Of a stretch of DNA of 39,246 bases, positions 7,640 through 15,393 are shown one piece after another. The notes under the pieces were generated by a model. It was not told where the DNA came from. It saw only the letters and a program-made list of their open reading frames with translations, and did not search any database. Numbering within the stretch: the first letter of the stretch is position 1; the number at the start of each line of letters is the position of its first letter. Origin of the DNA: Pyrinomonadaceae bacterium. GTDB lineage: Bacteria > Acidobacteriota > Blastocatellia > Pyrinomonadales > Pyrinomonadaceae. The translations under genes were made by a program, and so were the position numbers. The stretch lies in NCBI GenBank assembly GCA_013811945.1, contig JACCUI010000247.1:1-39246 (forward strand), read 5' to 3'.

Positions 7640-9541
7640 ATGAAAGCCGCCCCCGAAGAGACCATTGCACACTACCGTATTATGGAACCGCTAGGCGCGG
7701 GCGGCATGGGCGCGGTTTACAAGGCCTATGATAAAAAACTTCATCGTGTCATTGCACTCAAACTCCTAAAGCCGGAACACCTCTCTCAACAAGACCGCCG
7801 TCGCCGCTTTTTTCAGGAAGCGCGCGCAGCTTCCGCCCTGAATCATCCGCACATACTCACCGTATACGAAGTTGGAGAGGAGGACGGCAAGCCTTACATA
7901 GCGATGGAGTATGTAGAAGGCGAAACGCTGCGTCAAAAGATTAGCTCCCGCGCGTTTCAAGTTAAGGAGAACCTGGAGATTGCCTTACAGATTGCCGAAG
8001 GCCTAGCCAAAGCGCACGAGGCGGGAATCATTCACCGAGATCTGAAACCCGAGAATCTAATGATTAGACGGGACGGCTACGCGAAGATCCTCGACTTCGG
8101 TCTGGCGAAACTCATCGCCCAGCGGGAGCGGGAGTTCGCAGCCGATAGCGGTCAGAAGACCCTGCTACGAGTCCAGACCGAGTCCGGAACTATGATGGGG
8201 ACTGTCAACTACATGTCGCCGGAACAGTTGCTGGGCCAACGCGTAGACCGCCGCTGCGACATCTTCTCTTTCGGGGTGGTTCTCTGCGAAATGCTGACCG
8301 GCACCTGTCCCTTCGTCAACAGGAACCGGATTGACACGATGCATGCGATTCTCCACGGAGAGCCGCAAATGTTAGACGAGAACAAAGCCGAACTACCCCT
8401 CGATCTTCGACGCATTCTGGGAAAGGCCTTGGCCAAAGCGCCCAAGGATCGCTATCAAACCGTTAGTGAGCTGGCGAGGGAACTAACCGCATTCAAGCGC
8501 AATCTCGACCTTGGCAAGGTGACCCCCGCGGGGGTTAAGACCAAACTAGTCCTGGCCCGGGTCGCGTCCGCCTCGCGGGCCGACCGAATAGACTACGCCA
8601 AAGAACTCAACGAATCTCAATTCAAAGCAGTGATGACTACCGCAGGCCCGCTTTTGATTGTGGCCGGTGCGGGTACTGGAAAAACACGCACTCTGGTTTA
8701 TCGCGTGGCGCGTTTGGTGGAGACAGGAGCGCGCCCGGAGTCAGTGCTGTTACTTACCTTTACTCGCCGGGCTGCGACCAGCATGCTGGCGCGTGCAGCT
8801 TCTTTAGCAGACGCTCGCTGCCAACGCGTGTCAGGCGGTACTTTTCATTCGTTGGGCCACTCAGTCTTACGAAAATTCTCCGAGCTTTCAGGTGTTGACC
8901 GCAACTTTACCGTGCTGGATCAAAGTGACACCGAAGACCTGATTGATCTGCTGCGCCGGCAGAAGAAACTAACCAAGGACCGGCATTTCCCTCGCAAACG
9001 CACCATCTGCGCCATCTTCAGCATGATGGTCAACAAAGTCAGCCCCCTGAAGCAAGTGCTTAGTCAGGATTACCCGCAGTTCGTCGACGAGCGTAAAGCC
9101 CTCGAAGAATTGTTTAAAGGTTTCGAAGAATTCAAGCGCACTCGCCACATGCTCACCTATGACGACTTGCTGGTGCGGCTCCGCGAAGCTCTCGAAGGAA
9201 GCGCGGATTTGCGCCGGCAGCTTTCAGATCAGTATCGCTACATAATGGTGGATGAATATCAGGATACCAACAAACTTCAAGCTCAGATTGTGCGACTGAT
9301 GACTGCCACTCACGATAACGTCGCCGTAGTCGGCGACGAGTTTCAGTCAATCTATTCCTTTCGCGGCGCCAGCCATAAGAACATGCTGGAGTTTCCCAAA
9401 CTCTTCCCTGCCGCGCAGATCATCAAACTGGAAGAGAACTTTCGGAGCACTCAACCGATTCTCGACGTGGCCAACGCAATCATTGAAGACGTCAAAGAAG
9501 GTTACTCGAAGCGATTGTTTTTCGCGCATCGAAGGGGGTGA
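7640..9541 (+). CDS. Ser/Thr protein kinase fused to UvrD/Rep helicase (N-terminal part)
   Basis: A 633-residue product with two unrelated domains. Residues 11-290 are a complete Hanks-type kinase: glycine loop GAGGMG (19-24), Lys41, alpha-C Glu60, catalytic HRDLKPEN (132-139), DFG (152-154) and SPE (193-195). Residues from about 318 are a superfamily 1A helicase: Q-motif LNESQFKAV, Walker A AGAGTGKTR (342-350), motif Ia LLTFTRRAA, DEYQD Walker B, motif III GDEFQSIYSFRGA and motif IV LEENFRST. The linker (about 290-317) is short and has no membrane helix, so the kinase is cytoplasmic, unlike many bacterial receptor kinases. The frame ends at 9541 just after motif IV, and the helicase continues in another frame. 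A fused kinase suggests phosphorylation-controlled DNA repair or unwinding; this is inference. Confidence 0.9.
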   Translation: MKAAPEETIAHYRIMEPLGAGGMGAVYKAYDKKLHRVIALKLLKPEHLSQQDRRRRFFQEARAASALNHPHILTVYEVGEEDGKPYIAMEYVEGETLRQKISSRAFQVKENLEIALQIAEGLAKAHEAGIIHRDLKPENLMIRRDGYAKILDFGLAKLIAQREREFAADSGQKTLLRVQTESGTMMGTVNYMSPEQLLGQRVDRRCDIFSFGVVLCEMLTGTCPFVNRNRIDTMHAILHGEPQMLDENKAELPLDLRRILGKALAKAPKDRYQTVSELARELTAFKRNLDLGKVTPAGVKTKLVLARVASASRADRIDYAKELNESQFKAVMTTAGPLLIVAGAGTGKTRTLVYRVARLVETGARPESVLLLTFTRRAATSMLARAASLADARCQRVSGGTFHSLGHSVLRKFSELSGVDRNFTVLDQSDTEDLIDLLRRQKKLTKDRHFPRKRTICAIFSMMVNKVSPLKQVLSQDYPQFVDERKALEELFKGFEEFKRTRHMLTYDDLLVRLREALEGSADLRRQLSDQYRYIMVDEYQDTNKLQAQIVRLMTATHDNVAVVGDEFQSIYSFRGASHKNMLEFPKLFPAAQIIKLEENFRSTQPILDVANAIIEDVKEGYSKRLFFAHRRG

Positions 9542-10529
9542 GCAGCCGGTAGTGGTAAGCGCGCGTGACGAAAACGAGCAATCGCAGTTCGTCGCGGAGC
9601 GGATCGAAGAATTGCGCGAGCAGGGCATCCCCCTCAGTGAAATCGCCGTGTTGTTTCGTTCCAGCTCCCACTCGTTCGACCTGGAAATAGAATTGGCCAA
9701 GCACGGAATTCCGTTTCGAAAATTTGGCGGCATCAGGTTCGCTGAATCGGCCCACATCAAAGACGCGTTGGCATTCCTGCGTGTCGTGGTAAAACCTTCC
9801 GACACGCTGTCCTGGTTTCGGGCGCTCAAACTGATAGACCATATTGGTGACGCGACGGTCTATCAGATACTCGATCATCTCGATGTGGAGCGAAAAGAGT
9901 TTAGATCCACGAGAACCAAAGAGGGTCTGTTTCGAAAACTACATCGGTTCCCGGCGCGGGCAAGCTACCAGGCCCAGCTGGGAAGGCTGGCGCGTGTTTT
10001 GACCAGCGTCCTTGAAAGCAAATCGCCGGGTGAGCAACTCTCGACCGTGCTGCGGTTCTATCGGCCCTTGTTAAAAACCAAGTACGACGACGCTCCCCGG
10101 CGCGGTCGCGACCTGGAACATTTGCAAGCCATCGCTAAGCGATACAAGACCTCTTCCAGGTTGTTGGATGACGTGGCGCTCGATCCTTCAGATGCAACGC
10201 AGAGAAGTGTTGCCAGGCGGAGCAGCGGTTTCGTTACGCTTTCGACAGTGCATTCGGCGAAGGGTCTGGAGTGGGACAGTCTGTTTGTGATTTGGATGAC
10301 GGACGGCTGGTTTCCCTCGTCCCGATTCCAGGACGAGTTCGATGATTTTGAGGAAGAGCGCCGGTTGCTATATGTTGCGACGACGCGGGCAAAGCGAGAC
10401 CTTCACTTCGTATATCCACTAAACGTCTACCGAGGCCCGGAGAGCGACTCCCTTCCGGCGCTCTCGCGGTTTCTGGTACCAATTTCACATACGATTCTCC
10501 CGCGTGCCTCGCTGCTCGGAGTTGAATAA
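9483..10529 (+). CDS. UvrD/Rep helicase, C-terminal part of the kinase-helicase gene
   Basis: This frame carries the remaining helicase region: a 2A domain beginning near QPVVVSARDENEQSQFVAERI, motif V FVTLSTVHSAKGLEWDSLF, and motif VI ERRLLYVATTRAKRDLHF. The ATG at 9483 lies inside sequence already used by the preceding frame, so it is not a believable natural start. The frames join if one base is removed, or two added, between 9518 and 9540, where T5 (9518-9522) and G5 (9534-9538) runs occur. The repaired gene, 7640-10529, would encode about 962 residues. As written, neither half is a complete helicase, because motifs I-IV and V-VI are separated. Confidence 0.85.
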   Translation: MKTSKKVTRSDCFSRIEGGEQPVVVSARDENEQSQFVAERIEELREQGIPLSEIAVLFRSSSHSFDLEIELAKHGIPFRKFGGIRFAESAHIKDALAFLRVVVKPSDTLSWFRALKLIDHIGDATVYQILDHLDVERKEFRSTRTKEGLFRKLHRFPARASYQAQLGRLARVLTSVLESKSPGEQLSTVLRFYRPLLKTKYDDAPRRGRDLEHLQAIAKRYKTSSRLLDDVALDPSDATQRSVARRSSGFVTLSTVHSAKGLEWDSLFVIWMTDGWFPSSRFQDEFDDFEEERRLLYVATTRAKRDLHFVYPLNVYRGPESDSLPALSRFLVPISHTILPRASLLGVE

Positions 10530-10532
10530 AGT

Positions 10533-10788
10533 GAGCATCCCTGATAAGCATAATTACGCTGAAAGCGTTCGCAAATTGCAGCCCAGGGTGCTTCAACCCT
10601 GGGTCTATGCACCGCCCAAATAATGCTAACGCCGTAGGTGTTTGTTAGAGTGCGCACAACATACCGACTTCGCGAACTCTTTCAGGGTTAAATGTTCTTG
10701 AGAAAACGGAGTCCCAGGGTTGAAGCAACCCTGGGCTGCAATTTGCGAAGCTTTCAGCGTAAAAACGTTATGCCTTTCAGGTATGCTC
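10533..10788. repeat. REP-like inverted doublet with CCCAGGG hairpins
   Basis: Arms 10533-10603 and 10713-10788 are near-identical in inverse orientation over about 70 bp, with small indels; the 48 bp nearest the spacer align almost without gaps. Each arm ends in its own hairpin, CCCAGGGTTG-CTT-CAACCCTGGG in the right arm and a copy lacking one T in the left. The spacer is 109 bp. The doublet fills most of the gap between the helicase and TPR genes. The arrangement resembles REP doublets (BIMEs) or a MITE, and no transposase is nearby. Confidence 0.85.
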
Positions 10789-10865
10789 ATGCTCGCTACG
10801 CTCGCCCCGATGCCTGGTTGATCTTCCCCGGGGCCCGGCTTGTCAATCAACTTAGGAGAATTCAG

Positions 10866-12686
10866 ATGAGATACGTGATGATTGCGCTAACTCTTCTTAT
10901 CCCGATTGCCGCACTCGGTCAACACATTCACACCCCAAAGGTATCGGAAGCTGCATCGTTGGCCTCAGGACTAGGCGAAGTTAATCATCCGGTGTCGACG
11001 GCCAATCCGGAGGCACAAAAGTTTTTCAATCAAGGGCAGGCCTATGTGTACGGCTTCAATCATGAGGAGGCCGTGCGTTCGTTCAAGCGGGCCGCCGAAC
11101 TCGATCCACAATTGGCCATGGCCTCCTGGGGGATTGCGGTTGCGCTCGGTTCAAACTACAACCTGCAAGCCGACGCAACCCAACTAAAAGAGGCTTATAC
11201 AAATCTGCAACAAGCTCTGACCCTCTCGCTGAAAAGTTCGGAACATGATCGTGCTTATATTGAAGCCCTTGTTAAGAGGTATTCCAACGACTCGCAGGCC
11301 GACCGGCAAAAACTCGCCCTTGACTACAAGAACGCAATGGGCGAGCTGGTCAAACGTTATCCTGACGACTTAAACGCAGCTACGCTTTACGCCGAAAGCA
11401 TGATGAACCTGCGACCCTGGAAACTGTGGTCCTCTGACGGCAATCCGGCCGAAGGTACGGTGGAACTTGTCGCCGTTCTCGAAGAGGTGCTGCGCCGTGA
11501 TCCAAACCACATCGGTGCCAATCATTACTACATTCACGCTGTAGAGGCTTCGAGAAGTCCGGAGCGAGCGTTGCCGAGCGCGGCGCGGCTCGGAAAACTT
11601 GCGCCTAAGGCCGGACACCTGGTTCATATGCCTTCTCATATTTACATACGCACGGGCGATTACCACGAGGCGGCACAGGTAAATGCCGATGCAATCGTCG
11701 CGGATCGTGAGTACATCGCATCGAGGGGTGCCCAAAACGTCTATTCGATGATGTACTACAACCACAACATCCACTTCCTGGCAGCCGCCAACGCGATGAA
11801 AGGGCGGTTTGCGGACTCAATCAAAGCCGCGCGCGACCTCGAGGCCAACGTTAAGCCCCATCTCAAGGCGATGCCGATGCTGGAAATGTTTATGCCCTAC
11901 ACCTCGGTGGCCCTGGTTCGGTTCAGTAAGTGGGACGAAATATTGAAGGCACCGCAGCCCGATCCCGAAACGAAGATCACGACTGCCTTCTGGCATTTCG
12001 CGCGCGGTACGGCTTTCGCGGGAATGAATAAACCGGCCGATGCCGACTTGGAGCTGAAAGCCTTTCAGTCAGTCGTCAAAACCATTCCGGCAGACGCAGG
12101 TGTTGGTAACAACAGCGCTCACGATGTTTTGAAAGTTGCGGAACAGATGCTCGCCGGCAAAATCGCCATGGCTCGCGGTGATAAACAAACCGCACTTGCG
12201 TTATTGCGGAAAGCAGTCGAAGCCGACGACAGCGTCAGTTACAACGAACCTGCTGATTGGGATTTGCCAGCACGCGAATTGCTGGGCGGCGCTTTGCTAA
12301 CGAATGGCGAATATGCGGAGGCGGAGAAAGTGTTTCGAGCCGAGATCGCCAAACACCAGCGCAACGGGCGCGCTTTATTCGGTCTGGTTGAAAGCTTGAA
12401 GCGACAAGGCAAAGTCAGTTCTGCACAAATGGTCCAACGCGAATTTGATAGGGCCTGGGAAACTGCGGACACTAAACTAACCGTGGAGCATCTCTCGGGC
12501 ATGAATGCGAAAGCAGGATCGGTATCGCGAAGTAGTTCGGAAGCAGCGTGGCGCTTCTCTGACATACGACTTAAGACCGGCGTGCGGCTGCATTTTGCGG
12601 AGCAAGGCGACCCGGCCGGTCAACCGATCATCATGCTGCATGGGTACACCACTCCTGGTTTTCTTACAGTCGTATCCTGCCGCTGA
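10866..12686 (+). CDS. secreted TPR-repeat protein with fused remnant of a hydrolase domain
   Basis: The start at 10866 is preceded by TTAGGAGAATTCAG, a good ribosome site, and opens with a signal peptide (MRYVMIALTLLIPIAALG). The frame extends upstream into the REP element, which I take as chance. The body is helical and repeat-rich: TPR-like units begin near FFNQGQAYVYGFNHEEAV (about residue 55) and recur with spacing of roughly 34 residues or multiples, followed by a MPSHIYIRTGDYHEAAQ segment seen in a family of secreted bacterial TPR proteins. From about residue 565 (12558) the frame enters an alpha/beta hydrolase N-terminus (LKTGVRLHFAEQGDPAG, then IIMLHGYT) and stops after 606 residues at a frameshift. 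A periplasmic scaffold role is likely; ligand unknown. Confidence 0.8.
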   Translation: MRYVMIALTLLIPIAALGQHIHTPKVSEAASLASGLGEVNHPVSTANPEAQKFFNQGQAYVYGFNHEEAVRSFKRAAELDPQLAMASWGIAVALGSNYNLQADATQLKEAYTNLQQALTLSLKSSEHDRAYIEALVKRYSNDSQADRQKLALDYKNAMGELVKRYPDDLNAATLYAESMMNLRPWKLWSSDGNPAEGTVELVAVLEEVLRRDPNHIGANHYYIHAVEASRSPERALPSAARLGKLAPKAGHLVHMPSHIYIRTGDYHEAAQVNADAIVADREYIASRGAQNVYSMMYYNHNIHFLAAANAMKGRFADSIKAARDLEANVKPHLKAMPMLEMFMPYTSVALVRFSKWDEILKAPQPDPETKITTAFWHFARGTAFAGMNKPADADLELKAFQSVVKTIPADAGVGNNSAHDVLKVAEQMLAGKIAMARGDKQTALALLRKAVEADDSVSYNEPADWDLPARELLGGALLTNGEYAEAEKVFRAEIAKHQRNGRALFGLVESLKRQGKVSSAQMVQREFDRAWETADTKLTVEHLSGMNAKAGSVSRSSSEAAWRFSDIRLKTGVRLHFAEQGDPAGQPIIMLHGYTTPGFLTVVSCR

Positions 12687-13353
12687 TGGATACAAAATAT
12701 CCCGTCTACGCTCTAGACCAACGCGGTCATGGTGATTCCGATCGGCCGAAAAACGGTTATAGCATCCCCACCTTTGCCGCAGATGTGTTGGGCGTTTATG
12801 GACGCCAAGAGTTTGAAGCAGGCTACGATCGTAGGTCACTCCATGGGGAGTTTCATCGCGCAGCATGTAGCCGTCCGGGCGCCTGAACGGGTCAATCGGC
12901 TGGTCCTTGTCGCTTCCGCCACCCATTCGCAATGATGTCGTCCTCGAACTTCAACAAGCGGTCAACGGGTTTACGGATCCCATTCCGCCAAAAGTTGTGC
13001 GCGAGTTTCAAGCCGGTACCGTCTTCCAACCTTCGCCTGAAGAATTCATGACACGCCTACTGAGCGAGAGTTTGAAACCGCCGGCGCGAGTATAGCGCGG
13101 AGTGATGACGGGGATGCTCGGCCCCTGATGCCAAAGCCGAACTAAACAAAATCAAAGCACCTACACTCATTCTGTGGGGCGACGAGGAGACTATCTTCCC
13201 GCGAGCCGAGCAGGAGGCTTTGAGGTCGTCGATTCCTAATGCGGCTCTGAAAGTTTATTCAAAAACAGTCACGCTCTTCATTGGGAACGACCGGAACAGT
13301 TCGCCAGGGACCTTGAGGCGTTCTTAAGCCAAAGCACCTGGCTAGCGGCTTGA
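12558..13353 (+). pseudogene. alpha/beta hydrolase, heavily degraded
   Basis: A whole alpha/beta hydrolase can be traced through three frames. It starts in the TPR frame (VRLHFAEQGD, IIMLHGYT). It then shifts near 12655 to WFSYSRILPLMDTKYPVYAL and DQRGHGDSDRP, and near 12792 to AFMDAKSLKQATIVGHSMGS with the nucleophile Ser. It shifts near 12922 to IRNDVVLELQQAVNGF, and near 13126 to DAKAELNKIKAPTLILWGDE with the acid residue. A last shift near 13262-13268 gives HALHWERPEQFARDLEAFL with the catalytic His, ending at TGA 13351-13353. A Trp codon of the motif VWRGVM also reads TAG (13093-13095). Five shifts plus one nonsense codon mean that no functional enzyme is made. Confidence 0.88.
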
Positions 13354-13439
13354 ACTCAGTGGGAGTATTTGAAGAACAAGCGAGGGCGAAAATATGGGCG
13401 CAAAGAACCTCGCGGAATTGAATACCTGGAGATGTTGCA

Positions 13440-15103
13440 TTAAATCCTCGGTCGTGAGCGTTCGATGATGACCTCAAAATCCGTGTCTGCGGGAAGCGTC
13501 CCGAGGACGAGACCGGCGTCGCCCGCCAGACGAGAAGCACAGAAAGCGTCGGCCACTTCCTGCGGGGCGTGTCGAACCAGAAGTGAGCCTTGCAGGGCCA
13601 AAGCTAAAAATTCGGCAAGGGGCGCGCACGCGTTTCGAGTTGGGTCGAGTCGGCCAGTTCGCGCTCAAGTCTATCAGCGAAGCCGTCGCAGTGTTTGTTC
13701 CCGCCGCGCGCCGCGCGAATTTCTTGTAAGACCATCTCCAAAGTGACGGCGTCCTTTTTCACCGCGCGCAACATTTCAAGGCACTGCACATTGCCCGAAC
13801 CCTCCCAGATCGAATTCAGTGGCGCGTCACGATAGAGGCGCGGCAATGGAGACTCCTCGACGTAACCGTTGCCGCCGAGGCATTCGAGCGCCTCGGCCAC
13901 GACCGCGACAGCGCGTTTCGTGATCCAGTATTTGCCGACGGCGGTGGCGAGGCGTGCGAACCGGCGCTGCCCTTCGTCGTGCGGCGACTCGTCAAAGCCG
14001 CGCGCGAGGCGCAACGCCAGTGCCGTCGCTGCCTCCGTTTCGAGGCAAAGGTCGGCCAGCACGTTCCGCATCAACGGCTGATCCAACAACCTCTTCCCGA
14101 AAGCGTGACGGAACGTGGCGTGGTGCAGCGCCTCGGCCAGGGCGCGGCGCATGGTGGCCGCCGAGCCGAAGGCACAGTCGAGGCGTGTATGCCGCACCAT
14201 CTCGATGATCGTCGGCACGCCGCGCCCCTCTTCGCCGACCATCCGCGCCCACGCGCCGCGGAACTCGACCTCGCTCGAAGCGTTGGAACGATTACCCAGC
14301 TTGTCTTTCAGCCGCTGCAGGTGGAAGCCGTTGTGCCCGCCGTCCGGCAGCAAGCGCGGCAGCAGGAAACAGGACAGACCTTTATTTGTCTGTGCGAGAG
14401 TCAAAAAAGCATCGCACATCGGCGCGGAGCAGAACCACTTGTGTCCGTTGAGTTCGTACTCTTCGCCCGCTCCGCTTTTCCCCAGCGGCACGGCGCGCGT
14501 CGTGTTGGCTTGCACGTCTGAGCCGCCTTGCCGTTCCGTTAGCGCCATTCCAAACAGGACGCCGCGTTTCTGCGAGGCAGGGACGAAGCGCGGATCGTAC
14601 TCGTCGGAGAGAATGCGCGGCAGCCACTCCGCGGCCAATTCGGGCTGAAGCCGGAGCGACGGCACCACCGCGAAGGTCATCGTCAGCGGGCAACTCGCGC
14701 CCTCGTCCACCTAATGCCGCAGCATGTTCAGGGCAGCGCGGACGACGTGTGCGCCCGCACGCCGGCTCGTCCACGGCAGCGAGTGGTGCTCGTTCGCGAC
14801 GCCAATTCGCATCAACTCGTGCCACGCCGGGTGAAAATCAACCTCGTCGACCCGGTGCCCGAAGCGGTCGTGCGTCCGCAGGACGGGTGGATGACGGTTC
14901 GCCAGTTCGCCCAGGCGTAAGGTCTCGGAGCGTCCCATCAGCGCGCCGAACTCGCTCACCTCCTCTTCGGCCCAGTCGCCGCCTTCGCGCCGCAGAGCTT
15001 CCCGCAGCGGCGCGTCGTGCGCGAACAAATTGTAGTCTTCCAGCGGCGGCGGTTGATTGAAGACTTCGTCGGGCTGTCGGTCGGCGAACCCGGGCTGCGA
15101 CAT
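13440..15103 (-). pseudogene. aidB: AidB-type acyl-CoA dehydrogenase, interrupted
   Basis: The N-terminus matches the AidB subgroup: VFNQPPPLEDYNLF, LGELANRHPP and VDFHPAWHELMRIG. The frame meets TAG at 14711-14713 exactly where AidB proteins have a Gln (LNMLRH-stop-VDEGASCPLTMTFA), so CAG to TAG is the simplest reading. The same frame resumes with LTERQGGSDVQANTTRA, LKDKLGNRSNASSEVEF, RHAFGKRLLDQPLMR and PLNSIWEGSGNVQCL, the FAD and acyl-CoA dehydrogenase core. It ends early at 13604. One base shifted near 13610, it continues AEFLALALQGSLLVRHAPQ and DAFCASRLAG to TAA at 13440-13442. The full length of about 554 codons fits AidB (about 540). A GAGGAG ribosome site precedes the ATG. E. coli AidB is an alkylation-induced flavoprotein; this copy is probably dead. 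Confidence 0.88.
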
Positions 15104-15340
15104 TCGAATCTCCTCAGCTGCGAATAAAAAGAAAGCTTAATCCATCGGGCATTCGATTCCCCGCAGTAGCTCGCTTTCGGCCTCTTAGACGATCTCGAAG
15201 ATGCGCGGGACGTGAAGACGACCGGCGGCATCTGTATCGGCCCAGCGAAGACGGCGCTTGAATTCTATGAATTGAGCAGGCATCTGTGTGTCACTTTTCA
15301 CTCCCTAGTAAGAGCACCCTGCCGGGCGCACCAAAGAGAA

Positions 15341-15368
15341 GGAGAGCCTTAGTTGAAGAAGGCTCTCC
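15341..15368 (-). terminator. rho-independent-like terminator of the TonB receptor gene
   Basis: A perfect 10-bp stem, GGAGAGCCTT and AAGGCTCTCC, with an 8-nt loop lies 26 bp after the receptor's stop codon. On the minus strand it is followed by the pyrimidine tract TTCTCTTT, consistent with intrinsic termination. Confidence 0.75.
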
Positions 15369-15393
15369 CTCATTTTCAGACTTTGGGCGTCGC

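Noticed and set aside
10692-10865. Upstream extension of the TPR protein start to 10692
   Set aside because: The extension translates the REP element arm, while 10866 has a good ribosome site and opens a signal peptide.
15182-15300. Plus-strand stretch reading LLDDLEDARDVKTTGGICIG, thought to be a gene remnant
   Set aside because: It is only about 40 codons in a 290-bp gap. I could not match it to a family or find supporting flanks.
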